A program made the translations under genes and the position numbers. The notes beneath the pieces are model-generated. The model was not told where the DNA came from. It ran no database searches and saw only the letters and a program-made list of their open reading frames with translations. This document shows positions 1-10,888 of a DNA stretch of 64,000 nt, piece by piece (the first letter of the stretch is position 1; the number at the start of each line of letters is the position of its first letter). Origin of the DNA: Amoebophrya sp. A120 (lineage: Eukaryota; Sar; Dinophyceae; Syndiniales; Amoebophryaceae); NCBI GenBank assembly GCA_905178155.1, contig CAJINV010000007.1:452732-516731 (forward strand), given 5' to 3'.

Positions 1-894
1 TTTTTTTCCGTGCCACCGCGGCGCGAATTTCTTCCGAAACAATCGCCGGTGGACCACGTGCCACCAGGTCGGCTTTCGTGCTGGGCGCTGGTTTGGCCGC
101 CTGCACTCCTTTCGCGCACGGAGCCCTGGTGGTTTTCTCCGCGCGTCCTAGGAGCCGTTTTTTCAGCTCTTTTCAAAATTTTCGAAGCGGCCCCCGTTGA
201 CCCAGGTGCAGCTGAAGTGGAACCCCTCTATCGGACTGAGAGGGGGCCTAGAACTGCTGGTCATTGGCCCCATTGAGTGCCTCCGTGGACGGCCCCCCAT
301 AGATTTTTTCTGGTCTTCCCAGGTGCGGAGTTTTGGAATTTTCCAGCACATCCATAAACGGGCCATGTCCGGATAAATCGACTCTTTCGGAGTGGTTTAT
401 GCTTCAGCACCGCATTGAATGCGACGCAAATGGCCCCTTGTTGGATACTCACATCTTGGCTTTTTCTATGCAGCCACTTCATACGTTTTCCCAATTTTAC
501 GAGAGTTTCAAGTATATGAAAAACAGGCCATGGGAGAAGTCTTGTTTCTCTTATCATTTGACTACGTGACCTCATGTTTATGCTTTTCGTCATTTATAAC
601 ACATAAGATCTCTGAAATTGTGCAATTTTTTGCATAATTTCAATAAGTGCATTTCTGAGGTTTTCGAAGCATGTCCAAAAACGCCCCAAATTTAAGGGAT
701 TTCTGATTTAGGAAAATAAACAGAAATACCATAGTTGCACGGTGCTTAATGTTCCAGGCCTTTTCTACGGGTCAAGCTTGCAAAATTGCGCGAAATGCAC
801 CACGTTCGTTTTTTTGAATTTTTTTCAATTTTTTTGTAGCGGCAAAAGTTGCTAATGTATCAAATAAATTGTGGCAATATAGTTACAAAATGAC
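1..894. other. gene-free stretch left of the retrotransposon
   Basis: I see no convincing gene, RNA or repeat here. Short open frames occur on both strands without family motifs. The right part is AT-rich and ends at the TTAAG target repeat of the copia element. Confidence 0.5.
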
Positions 895-899
895 TTAAG
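895..899. repeat. target-site duplication TTAAG, left
   Basis: It matches TTAAG at 9475-9479. Five-base duplications are normal for copia integrases. Confidence 0.8.
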
Positions 900-1297
900 T
901 AACAATGCTGGCATTGGTTGTGTAGGCGCATGTTAACAATGCTGGCATTGGTTGCGCAAACGCATTACATGCGCCTACACAACCAATGCCAAGCTTGTGG
1001 GCCATCCTTCGTTTGGAGCGTAGCGCTAGCGTAGACAGAGAGGCACTAGTACTAGAGTAGTAGCCAGGGGGAGAGAGGAAGAGAGTAAGCGACATAGGCA
1101 CCAGAGGGATGCTCGTTGGTTGATGGTGTCGATGGTTCTCGACGAGTCAGGGACTCCATGCGGATTCAGGGAATACTTGTTGACTTCTCACTGTAGGTTG
1201 GCTCTAGATCTCTACCGGTGTCGAGGAGTGCGATCCTCGTGGTTCGACGTACCTGCCGACCTCGGAGTGTGTGTTCCCAGGTCGTAGCTATTCAACA
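900..1297 (+). repeat. 5' LTR
   Basis: It starts TAACAATG and ends TTCAACA just before the primer site. It contains a perfect 24-bp inverted repeat (910-933 against 967-990) that the 3' LTR lacks. Promoter and polyadenylation signals should lie here but no motif could be assigned. Confidence 0.88.
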
Positions 1298-1313
1298 TGG
1301 TGCCGTAACTCCG
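1298..1313 (+). other. primer binding site
   Basis: TGGTGCCGTAACTCCG directly abuts the LTR and is complementary to a tRNA 3' end finishing in CCA. The tRNA identity is not determined. Confidence 0.7.
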
Positions 1314-1624
1314 CTGATAGCATCGGGGTCCGATCTCTTTTTGCGGTCTTCGCGGCGCTGTTTGGGCTTCGTCGCGGCGGCTAGTGCCGGTCCTCCAGTG
1401 TTCTTCCTCTCCCTCACGCGCTTCGCGATCATAGCAGCAGTGATCGAAGCTGCCGCACGACCATCCGCTTCGCGTTCTCGGCGTCCGACCAGATTGCAAG
1501 CGCGGGAAGCACTTTATCACGGTTTGTAGCCAGTTTGGCGGTGTTGAGGGCCCCAGCGCCCGTTTTCCGACTACTTACCGGGGGAACGAACCTGCTCCAC
1601 CTTCTCCCCGACCTGATTCCGGAG

Positions 1625-2908
1625 ATGGCAAAGAAGCGAAAAGGAAGTAAGGGCCGGGATACCGAGGGGGATAGCGATATTTCCTGCATCGCCCCGGCGG
1701 ACAGCAACGCGATGGCAGCAATCGCGGCTCTAACAGCGCAGGTTACGAAGCTGGCGGAAACAGTTACGAAAACGCAGCAGGAGCAGGCGGACCAGATTAA
1801 GAAGTTGCAAACGGGCACCACGCCCGGGGCGACGATCTTCTCCGCGGGCGCCTCTTCTTCTTCCTCCGCGGCGGCGAGCTCCACGGATTCTACAACGGGT
1901 GAAGAGGAGCCGGACAACGAGAAGTCCATGCTTGCAGCCCTGCAAGCGTGGAATGGTTTCGTGGAGCCGCAGGCGGGTCGCGTGCTGAGCTCGCAGGAGC
2001 AGATCCAGGCGGAAGCCTTGGCGACCGCGATCCCCATCTTCGACCCCGCCAAGCAGAGCATCCAGAAGTTCCTGCCGAAGCTTGCCACGTGGTGCAAGCT
2101 GATGAACGGGCTGAACTTCAGCGAGGCGGTGTTGTTCGACCAGATCCGCATGCGGACCTTCGTCGCGGACCAGTGGCGGGAGGATCTGGTAGCGGGGTGC
2201 GAGGGGGAAAAGCGCTTGATCCTTATGGCGAAGGCGCTGATCGAGGACCAGGCCGGGAGTGCGAACACGATCCTGGGGGCGAAAACCCGGGCAATTTTGC
2301 GCATCCAGCGGAAGAGGAACGAAAAGGTCAGCAAATTCTGCGCGGCAAGGAAGATGGACTTTCAGGAGCTGCAGAAGATGCGGGCCCCGCTGAATACGCT
2401 GGTCGCGGGCGGCGCGATCTTGGACAATGTGCTGATCGACGACTTCACGCTGCGGCTGGTGAAGTCACAGGTCCGGCAGAATACCACGGTGACCCGCGTG
2501 ATCGCAGCCTTGTGCGACATCTGCCCCAACGAAACGAAAACTTACGAGCAGAAACCGCAGGGCGATGCGGAGGAGCGTGCGGGCGGCGCGCTCTTGACTC
2601 TCCCAACGGACTTCGAACAGGGCGGCAGCGACCTGCTTTGCGAGGAGCAGCAGGAATACACGGGCGCGGAGTGGCGCGCCTGGTACAACGCGGTCAGCAG
2701 TAGCATGGCGCTTTTGGCGAACCAGGACAACAGCGGGGGAAACAGGTGCTACTACGGGTCCAATTGCCATTTCTTTTTGAAGAATGGCAAGTGCAGCAAG
2801 CAGCATACCCCGCAAGAAATTACGGAGTTAAAGAAGAAGCGGGAGCAGCGGCTGAAGAACATTGCGGAAGGCAAAGGGGCGAACGGTGGACCCCGCCGCC
2901 CCCCGTGA
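1625..2908 (+). CDS. gag: Gag-like protein with CCCH zinc finger
   Basis: The first in-frame ATG is at 1625, giving 427 residues. The N-terminus is basic (KKRKGSKGR) and followed by a Ser/Ala-rich linker. Near the C-terminus is a C-x5-C-x8-C-x3-H cluster (CYYGSNC...GKCSKQH), a CCCH-type zinc finger, where copia Gag usually has a CCHC knuckle. It should package the RNA and form the particle. It ends at a UGA followed by CUA, and the same frame stays open into the protease region, so read-through would make a Gag-Pol protein, unlike the single uninterrupted frame of typical copia elements. Confidence 0.8.
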   Translation: MAKKRKGSKGRDTEGDSDISCIAPADSNAMAAIAALTAQVTKLAETVTKTQQEQADQIKKLQTGTTPGATIFSAGASSSSSAAASSTDSTTGEEEPDNEKSMLAALQAWNGFVEPQAGRVLSSQEQIQAEALATAIPIFDPAKQSIQKFLPKLATWCKLMNGLNFSEAVLFDQIRMRTFVADQWREDLVAGCEGEKRLILMAKALIEDQAGSANTILGAKTRAILRIQRKRNEKVSKFCAARKMDFQELQKMRAPLNTLVAGGAILDNVLIDDFTLRLVKSQVRQNTTVTRVIAALCDICPNETKTYEQKPQGDAEERAGGALLTLPTDFEQGGSDLLCEEQQEYTGAEWRAWYNAVSSSMALLANQDNSGGNRCYYGSNCHFFLKNGKCSKQHTPQEITELKKKREQRLKNIAEGKGANGGPRRPP

Positions 2909-4859
2909 CTATCCTACAACGAAAATTCGGGCACGGCTGCAAAGGGCGGCGCAGCTGTTGCCAATTTCCCAGTCCGCACGGCGGTGCGGCAATCTCCCGG
3001 TTCAGGCGGTGAACCTTTTGTACCAAAAGCGCTACCCTCTTCCACCCAGAATCTCGACACGACTAGCACTACCAGATGCGGCGACCGCACTTTGCGGGCC
3101 GCAGGGACATCTTTTTGTACTACGACTTCGGGTTCCGGATCCAGCATTTTGCAGACCGAGAACACCGGAGCCATCACTGCAGCAACGAGCTGCAGTGGCA
3201 CTGACAAGGGCGAACAGGGACCTCCAAGGTGCTCTGATTTTCATGCAACGAAACCCCATGGCACTTCTACACTTTTATCCCCTGAAAAACAACAGGAAAC
3301 TACGAACGGGGGCGAGAAGCGGGAAAAGGTGGACTTGGTCTACTACAACGCGGACAGCGCGGCGGACAACGAGCGGAGGGCCATGGCCTGCTTCGACACG
3401 GGGGCGACTTCTTTGGTGTTTCCGCAGAGACGGGCGGACGCCATCCGGGCGGAAATAGACGGCTCCGCGCCCAAGACCAACTTCGAAACGGCCAAAGGGA
3501 ACATCGTGGACAGCGGCAGCAGCTACATCGCGATGCGATTTCGCAAGAAACAGGGCGGCTGGACGCCCTGGCGGGCCGGGTTCTGGAAGATCTTGCCGGG
3601 CGACTTCCATCCGCTGGTGGGCAGGTCCTTCCACAAGGCGCTGGGCTACAAGCATTCGACCGCCGACGGGGTTGACAATTTGGTGCTCGCCGGGGACGAT
3701 TTGGAAGTTGACGGGGAGGGAATTCTGTTGGTGGAAACAGAATTCAGACCGGCGACCGCGGCGGAGGAAAAGTTTTGCTGCTTTTTCGCAGAGCAAAGCA
3801 AGGCGCTTTTGACGGCGGGGAAACTACTTCTTGCGGGACCACGACCGGAATCCCTCGAAGAGTTGATGGACCTCTACCCGTCTGTTTCGCGGGAACGAAA
3901 AGAATTTTTGGTGAAGCTGCACCACAACGGCGGGCACTTCAGCACCTTGGCGGAAAAAGTAAAAGACAAATTGGAACGAGAATTCTACGAAGGCATAGCC
4001 AAGTTTGATCTTTGTCATGAATGCGCTGCGTTTTCGAAGGTGCGTGAAGTTCTTTGGCCAGTGGGCTTCAGCCAATTTTCATCCCGGCCGCGGCTGCTGT
4101 GGGGCGGGGACAGCGTCAACACGGCGATGGGGATCGTCTACCACTCCTACGATTTCGGGTCCACCAAGCGCAGCCTCCACCTGATCGACCACCACCTTCC
4201 GGACAAGTTCGGCGCGGATTCCGCCAAGCCTCCGCCACAGGTTCCGGCCGCAATCCTGAAGTTCAAAACCAAGGCGGGCGGCTTCCCGCGCTTTTTCCTG
4301 TTCGACCCCAAGACCGATAATTTGAACAAAATTTCGGAAGATTTTTTGGCAGATAACGACATCCAGGGAATCCCGGTGCCGTACGCTTCCCCTTGGGTCC
4401 TGGGGAAGGAGGAGCGGGCGCACACGAAGTTTTCTTCGTCCTTGAATAAGGTGCTCCTCGTCACTGGCGCGACTAAGGTCCAGCTCCTGGAGCAGATAGT
4501 GGGGATGCGGAACGTCGGGCAAGCGATCAAGCAGCTGGTGGACGTAATCTACAACTCCAAGAAGCTCGACGCGGACCAGTTTGAGCTGAAGGACGGAGCG
4601 GGTTTTGGAGTATACCGAGGGGCTTTTGAACAACTGCCCCGGCGTGCGGGCAACGGTTTACTCCGCGGACAACATCCACTACGGGCACTGCGAGGAATAC
4701 GACGGCGCGCAGACCGTCAACACCCTCCACCAGATGCAGAAATCGCTCGACGACCAGAAAAAGATGTCGGTCGCAACACACGGGCGGGAGCTGATGGACC
4801 GCCTTCGGCGCTTCAACAAGGGTTACAAGCTCAGTAGGTCGCTGACGGATTTGAAGTAG
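2909..4859 (+). CDS. pol: Pol part 1: aspartic protease and integrase (frame-interrupted)
   Basis: It continues in the Gag frame from 2909 after the UGA. The retroviral-type protease motif ACFDTGATSL lies near 3385-3415. The integrase zinc-binding part (LHHNGGH near 3915, then CHEC near 4015) and the catalytic core (LWGGDS near 4100, FLFDPK near 4300) follow. Near 4590-4605, in GGAGCGGGTTTTGG, the sensible protein moves by +1 to the frame reading EYTEGLLNN and continues to an in-frame UAG at 4857-4859. Beyond it the same frame goes on as LQRGDMVRIL, a GD-V motif expected in an integrase C-terminus. The first frame alone stays open to 4837 but loses similarity after the shift. Confidence 0.8.
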
Positions 4860-7800
4860 CTGCAGCGCGGGGACATGGTGCGCATCCTTCGCGCCCATGG
4901 CAAGACATCGGAGTTTTGGCACGCGGGGAAACAGAACTGGCGCCAGACCGGTGCCTGCGTCGGGGTCGACCTGGTTCGGCAGGAAGCACTTGTACGGCCC
5001 ACCGGCAGCAACAAAGTCATGGCCCTCCGGCCCGCACAGGTGAAAAAGTTTGTATTCACCACCCAGGACATCGGCCCGGCTAGTGTTCCAATCTCCGAGT
5101 ACATGGCCGCGCCCTTCGATTTCCGGCCGCTTCCGGGAATCATCGAACCAAGGCCGGAGGACAGCAAGGAGAAACAAACGCCTGCGGCGGCACCGCAGGG
5201 GGACGACAAACAACAAGCTCCGCGTTCTATCCCGAAGAAGATCGCCAAGGAACAGAAGCCAAAAACCAAGCCGAAAACTTCCGTTCTCCAGCCCCGACCT
5301 CCCGCTCCACGACAACCTCCTGCACCGCAGCAACATCCTGCTCCACCCCTACCACCCGTCCCTCCGCCGCCTGTCCTACCTCTTGTCGAACCTGGCGTTC
5401 TGCACGAGAGTGCCAACGTCCCAGAACCGGCAGCAGGTGGAGCTCCGGGGCAAACGACGTCGCAGGTGGAAAGAGAAATTTTTGGGTCGCCGATCGAGCT
5501 GGAGGAAACTGCGGATAGGCCGGCGAAGCAGCGACGATTGAGCCTTGCGAACGGTCGGGCTTTTCTCGTGCAAGGGCGCACAGCCAGCTACACGAACATC
5601 GACGACCGCGGCGCAGCTTTTTGCACTTTCAACCTCGGCGGGACGGGACAAGCTGCGGAGGCGAAGTTGACGGAGGAAGCACAGCAGTTTTTGGACCAAA
5701 CATACTCCGGCCGGGTTCGGCTGGTGGACGACGAAAGCGGGCACGCGTACCTGGAGGAGGTCAGCGGGCTACCGGATGAGCCGCTTCTGCTCAGCAAGGA
5801 AAGCCTGAAGGAACAGCTGCTCGGGGTGGGATCTGATGTTTCATTTCTCCGCGAGCTCATCGCCAAGCGGGGCAGGCAGACGGTGTTCAGGTCGGCGCAC
5901 ATGGATCCGATCATTACCGAGCTAAATACGCTTTTGAACGGCCGGCCGGTCCTGCCGTCGGCGTCGGGTTTTGACGGGGCGGCCTACGTGGTGGAGTGCA
6001 AGGCCTTCCGGCCGGGCTGCCGGGTGCCTTCGGCTTTGGAACGATACGACCTGGGGTTCCAGTTTGGCCCCAAGTGCGCTTTCCAGTTTTTCGACCCGCA
6101 GGTAGATGGCGCGGACCCGGCCAACCACCACCTCTTCCTGAAACTGGAGCAGCCAAAGACCGTCGACCTGCGGGAGCTGACCCCGAACGGCTCCAGTGTG
6201 GAGCTAACGTTGGTGCAGATCGAGCGCTACAACCTCTGGCATTTGATCGATTCTGCACGGGCTTCGGAGGTCAGCGGGGTGCTGAGGCTGGGGGTCTTTG
6301 ACCTGGACGACCAGCGGGACGAGCGGCCGCAGGAACCGGGGACCTCGGTGGTCAGCAGCCGCATAGTGTTCACCCTCAAGTTTGCGGAGGGTGAATTTCG
6401 AAAGGCGAAGATGCGGTGGTGCGCGAAGGGCTTCCAAGATTCTAGGTTGCAGCGGGGGACGCTGGAGAAGCGCTGCCACACCCTCGCGGACAGTAGTTTT
6501 TTGGTGATTCTGCACTGGCTCGCCAAGCGGGGCCACTACTGTCACCTGGTAGACATAAGCCAGGCCTTTTTGCGGGGCGACCCGCTTACCGATCCCGTGT
6601 TTTTGGAAATCCCGGAGGCCTTGCGGGGCAACCCGCTCTTCAACCTCACCGGGAGGTTTGTCAGGCTGCGGCGGACGCTTTACGGCCTCGCCGACGCTCC
6701 GCTGAAGTGGCAGAAAAGTTTGTTTGCCTCGCTCCGCGAGGCAGGGTGGGTGCAAGACATCAGCGATCCGTGCCTTTGGTTCCACCACAAAAAGCAGACC
6801 AGCAGCGAACAGGAGGGAACAGACGAAAAGCAGCAACAGGAAGAGCAACCAGCACCAGCAGCAGCGGCGGAAGACCACGACGGGCCGGACGACGTACGGC
6901 GGAACAACAACCCGCTGCTGAGCACGACAATAGACGACCCGTTGATCTCCGAGGAGGAGATCGACGGAGTCTTGGGCTGCCACGTGGACGACCTTATTTA
7001 CGGCGGCTCGGCCGCCGCCCACGAGTCGCTGGAACAGGTCTTCAACAAGTACCCCCCGGGCTCCCGCACTGTTCTCCTGGAGGACAAGCTGGACACCTTC
7101 TGCGGCCGGACAGTTAAATGCGTTGCGGACGAGAGCGCAGGGGCAGCAACAAGAGTAACGGGGGAGCAGCAGTGGGAAAAGAAAGAGGGCGGGGCGCTCG
7201 TGGCGCGCGCGATCGCGGACTCCGCGATCGGTTTTGAGGTTGGGCAGCAAAGTTTCATCGAGGCAATGAAGCTCATCTCCGATGAAGACGCCTCGAAGTT
7301 TTTGAGCAACAGGAAAACGAACAAGAACCCGCTGCGGCGGGCGGTCGGGGAGCTGATGTGGACCACCAAAACTTCGCTTTGCTTCACCGCCTCCACCTGC
7401 ATAGCGGCCGGGAAAATCGACGACGAAGCGGAGGAAGACGAATTTTTGATGCAGGTCAGCGAAGTCAACGAGCTGATCCGGACCATCAAAACTTTCTCCG
7501 CGGACATGATCCGCATCAGGCCAACGAGCAGCAGCGACGACCTGCTTTTGGGCTTGGTCGACGCAAGCCTAGTGCCACGGCTGGGGGCAATGGTTTGCTT
7601 GGTGAACAAACGGCAGCCGACGGGGCAGCCGGGGGACGAAAAATTGCTCTACAACTTGGTCGGGTTTTACTCTAGCAAGCCCGCGCGGGTCTTTTCAAGC
7701 TCCACCTCCGCGGAGCTGTTGGCGATCCGGCTCATCATTTCGGAATTGTTGTATTTCCGAAATGTCTGCGTCGCGGCAGGGCTCATTTCCCGCCACCAGC

Positions 7801-8084
7801 CCCTGGTGGTGCTCACGGACAGCAACAACATCGTGCAGAGCTCCACCAACCAGTTGATCCGCTGCCCCACCGAGCGGAATTTGCGCGCGGACTATTTTTA
7901 CCTCCAGAGACTTTTGAACGACGGCGACCTGCAGCTTTCGCACATCAAAGGAATGTGGAACCCCAGCGACATCATGACGAAAGAACACGAAAAATCCAAC
8001 CTGGAGATGGTGCGGCGATTTCTGCAGGAGAACGAGACCGGCTTCGACCTTCCTGCTGAGGCAAAATCCATTTTGGAGCCGTAG
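4860..8084 (+). CDS. pol: Pol part 2: copia reverse transcriptase and RNase H
   Basis: The frame is open from just after the UAG, with its first ATG at 4875, to a stop at 8082. A Pro-rich spacer is followed by the RVT_2-type reverse transcriptase: LVDISQAFLRGD near 6547, LRRTLYGLADAPLKW near 6665, and the active site as HVDD near 6981 (usually YVDD). A Gln/Glu-rich insert sits between the last two. The copia RNase H follows, with SSTSAELLAI near 7700, VVLTDSNN near 7808 and a tail ending DIMTKE. All catalytic acids I could locate are present, so the enzyme looks intact if it is translated as part of Pol. Confidence 0.9.
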   Translation: MQRGDMVRILRAHGKTSEFWHAGKQNWRQTGACVGVDLVRQEALVRPTGSNKVMALRPAQVKKFVFTTQDIGPASVPISEYMAAPFDFRPLPGIIEPRPEDSKEKQTPAAAPQGDDKQQAPRSIPKKIAKEQKPKTKPKTSVLQPRPPAPRQPPAPQQHPAPPLPPVPPPPVLPLVEPGVLHESANVPEPAAGGAPGQTTSQVEREIFGSPIELEETADRPAKQRRLSLANGRAFLVQGRTASYTNIDDRGAAFCTFNLGGTGQAAEAKLTEEAQQFLDQTYSGRVRLVDDESGHAYLEEVSGLPDEPLLLSKESLKEQLLGVGSDVSFLRELIAKRGRQTVFRSAHMDPIITELNTLLNGRPVLPSASGFDGAAYVVECKAFRPGCRVPSALERYDLGFQFGPKCAFQFFDPQVDGADPANHHLFLKLEQPKTVDLRELTPNGSSVELTLVQIERYNLWHLIDSARASEVSGVLRLGVFDLDDQRDERPQEPGTSVVSSRIVFTLKFAEGEFRKAKMRWCAKGFQDSRLQRGTLEKRCHTLADSSFLVILHWLAKRGHYCHLVDISQAFLRGDPLTDPVFLEIPEALRGNPLFNLTGRFVRLRRTLYGLADAPLKWQKSLFASLREAGWVQDISDPCLWFHHKKQTSSEQEGTDEKQQQEEQPAPAAAAEDHDGPDDVRRNNNPLLSTTIDDPLISEEEIDGVLGCHVDDLIYGGSAAAHESLEQVFNKYPPGSRTVLLEDKLDTFCGRTVKCVADESAGAATRVTGEQQWEKKEGGALVARAIADSAIGFEVGQQSFIEAMKLISDEDASKFLSNRKTNKNPLRRAVGELMWTTKTSLCFTASTCIAAGKIDDEAEEDEFLMQVSEVNELIRTIKTFSADMIRIRPTSSSDDLLLGLVDASLVPRLGAMVCLVNKRQPTGQPGDEKLLYNLVGFYSSKPARVFSSSTSAELLAIRLIISELLYFRNVCVAAGLISRHQPLVVLTDSNNIVQSSTNQLIRCPTERNLRADYFYLQRLLNDGDLQLSHIKGMWNPSDIMTKEHEKSNLEMVRRFLQENETGFDLPAEAKSILEP

Positions 8085-9110
8085 GGCGCTCCTTGTCGTA
8101 ATTTTTTTTTTTCTGTTTTTCACAGTATGCAAATCTTCGCTCTACCAGCGGGACCTCTTGTTTTTCGCAACATATGTCCCGGATATCCTACAAAAAGCGC
8201 GCACTCAGCATTACAAACCACGTTTCCACATGTATGATTTCAAGTACAAAACCGCTCCTGCCATACTGTTTCCAAGAATTATACTTTTATCTTCGTGCGC
8301 AATTTCATTTTTCGTTACGGTGCTTATGCCAGGCTGGCTGAACACCATGTGCAAAAGTCCAGCCTGCTGACTTCGCCCACCAACCGAGACTAGCAGCGGG
8401 GCGACGTCTGTAGTAGGTATGTTTCGCACTACTGTAAGATGCTTATTTTTTCGGTTTCTCTTTGCTGTAGAATGTCTTCCAGAAAATACCTTTTTCGGTT
8501 TCGCATTTGCAACTCTATCCGTTTCGCCGTGGAGTTCCCGCGGACACTCCGCAAAAATATTTTTCGACATCTGTGTGCAATTTCTATTTTCACCAAATGC
8601 AACAACGTTCTTTCCAAATCTGTCATGCTGTTTCTACCTTTTTGTTCGTTTCGCTCTTTCATGAAGTATTTTACAACTCACTACGGAAAAACTATCCTAG
8701 ATTCGCTATACAAATTCCTACTTGTAAGATGTCCGCGCTGTCAGCACTCGCTCTAAAAATATCGTTTTGTTGGTTTCTCATTTCTATTTTCTCTTCCTGT
8801 ACTTTTGTAAAAAATACGCTTCTCGCATTACAAGCTACCTGCGTGTTTATCTTGGTTTCCTGTTTTTGGTTTTACGAGCTGGATATCTTTCGTGGGCACT
8901 GGCAGGGTGCAGTGTAGAAGTTAAATCTTCAGTGTTGGTAGCCTCAAGAGTGAAAGCGGTCGGAGTTAAAAACAGCCTAAGCGGCGACCGAAGGTCTTCC
9001 TCCCCCCTGGCAGTAGTACAAATTCAGTTTCCTGCCTGTATTTCTTCCTTCTTCTTCTTTCTTTTTATCTTTCTGTACGGGCTAAGACCTCTTTTTAGAA
9101 TAACGGGGTG
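8085..9110 (+). other. 3' internal non-coding part of the copia element
   Basis: About 1 kb of AT-rich sequence lies between the Pol stop and the 3' LTR. No conserved reading frame is seen. The last bases (AACGGGG) may be a weak polypurine tract. Confidence 0.6.
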
Positions 9111-9474
9111 TAACAATGCTGGCATTGGTTGTGTAGGCGCATGTAATGCGCTTGCGCGCCACATGCCAAGCTTGTGGGCCATCCTTCGTTTGGAGCGTAG
9201 CGCTAGCGTAGACAGAGAGGCACTAGTACTAGAGTAGTAGCCAGGGGGAGAGAGGAAGAGAGTAAGCGACAGAGGCACCAGAGGGATGCTCGTTGGTTGA
9301 TGGTGTCGATGGTTCTCGACGAGTCAGGGACCCCATGCGGATTCAGGGAATACTTGTTGACTTCTCACTGTAGGTTGGCTCTAGATCTCTACCGGTGTCG
9401 AGGAGTGCGATCCTCGTGGTTCGACGTACCTGCCGACCTCGGAGTGTGTGTTCCCAGGTCGTAGCTCTTCAACA
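9111..9474 (+). repeat. 3' LTR
   Basis: It matches 900-1297 apart from the missing inverted-repeat stretch and about three base changes. It is preceded by TG, so the ancestral LTR may have started TGTAACA. Confidence 0.88.
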
Positions 9475-9479
9475 TTAAG
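9475..9479. repeat. target-site duplication TTAAG, right
   Basis: Identical to 895-899. Confidence 0.8.
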
Positions 9480-10043
9480 TACTCGATACTGCACTTTATT
9501 ATGAGTGTTCCTTTGAGCTTTATTAAACATTTTTTATATTGTAATAATATTGCATTGTGAAAAAATTCTTCTGAGCGGTCAAAAATGCCCAAAATAGACG
9601 TAATACTCTTTGCATAAGTACTAAAAAACCTCAGATGGTAAAAATGGCATCTACTGGGAGCATTGTGACTCCTGTAGTATTGGTTTTCGCTTCATTTTTT
9701 GCCACCTCAATTTTTTCAGATTTTTTGAAAATTCTAAGGCGATGCATTTTGATCCCAGTGCCGGAAGTTATGGCTTTAGAGGATACATAGAGGCTGCATA
9801 TGAAGCCAATTTTACCGCGTGCGCCGCTTTTCTTTGCAGATTTTACGCGATTTTCTCCGCAATCCCAAAAGTGATGACCTTGGAAAATCTGTAAAAGAGC
9901 CCACCCCCCGCAATGTGGGACGTCACCAGCTTCTATAGTGTAAAAGGCGTCCAACGACCGCATCTATTTACCCCTGTTTGCCACTTTCTACGGCGGCGCT
10001 TGTGCATTTTTTTCTGTGGAATCCCCCCTGCATGCGCGCGCGC

Positions 10044-10082
<39 letters not shown>

Positions 10083-10888
10083 TTACCGGCCAAGATCCCG
10101 CCGGGCCTTTCCGGACCTCCTGGCGGCGCCCGGCCCACGACTGCACCCTTGTCCCCACGGTCGGGCGCAGCGCAATCCGCCCGCGCGCACGGAAGAAAAC
10201 CGCTTGCAAACCGTGCGGACTCTTCCGCGGGCCGCCCTCTTTTGCCAGTTTGTCCGCGTTAGCGATCCGTACCGCCGCCGCGTGCAGCCGCCCGTACCCG
10301 AAAGGAGAGGCTGAAACCCCATAGAGCTTCCGGGCCAGCTGGCTCTACCGGCGTTAGTGCTTAGCGCATACGTTTAGGCCTCCTGCAACACAACGCTACC
10401 GCTTGCCTAGAGCATGTCAAAATCGGCCTCCCCCCCCTCCCCTTGTGCGTTATTTCCCGCGTTCGCGGGTGCGCCACCCTCGATTTTTTTTTTTTATGCA
10501 ACCCGAGCCGAACTGGAAGGGGCATGCTCTTCATTGCTTTCGGGAGGACGCCTTACAAGAGAGCCGTGTTTAATATGCTTTTTGCTCGTGAGGATGCAAG
10601 CTGCAGCTAGCGGCTGCACGAGATAGATAAATCATGGTAGCCCTTCCACGATACTTGAACGAAAAAAAAACGCACAGCAGCTTATCGCGGAGCAACACTA
10701 ATTTTCAAACACCAGGCCCCTTTCCCCGCCCCTTTCCTGCAAACCCAGATGTTCACGCTTAATTGACGTAGCTCGTAGCATCATTTGTTCATCAAAGTTG
10801 TAGGTTTACAAAAACACCGCTCGATGAAGAGTCATACTCTCACACTTTTTCACCTGTTTTATTCTAGCTGTTCGATCTTCTTACAGTG
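9480..10888. other. gene-free stretch with a poly-C run and a GC-rich patch
   Basis: AT-rich sequence to about 9970, then a GC-rich patch (about 9990-10350). Open frames across the patch are low-complexity products of the composition. No tRNA or rRNA could be recognised. Confidence 0.5.
10045..10082 (+). repeat. poly-C tract (38 nt)
   Basis: An uninterrupted run of C. Its length is likely variable and prone to sequencing error. Confidence 0.9.

Larger units (their letters stand above)
900..9474 (+). mobile_element. Ty1/copia-type LTR retrotransposon, complete with both LTRs
   Basis: Two nearly identical direct repeats (900-1297 and 9111-9474) bound an 8.6-kb element flanked on both sides by TTAAG (895-899 and 9475-9479). 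A tRNA primer site (TGGTGCCGTAACTCCG) follows the left LTR directly. The domain order Gag, protease, integrase, reverse transcriptase, RNase H defines Ty1/copia. The LTRs differ by only about three substitutions over roughly 310 aligned bases plus one rearrangement near their start, so the insertion is young. The coding region nevertheless carries an in-frame UGA at 2906, a frame change near 4590-4605 and an in-frame UAG at 4857. Either these are recoding signals or this copy was damaged recently. Confidence 0.93.

Noticed and set aside
6204-7250. 348-codon minus-strand frame inside the retrotransposon
   Set aside because: Antisense of the reverse transcriptase, whose motifs are clear on the plus strand.
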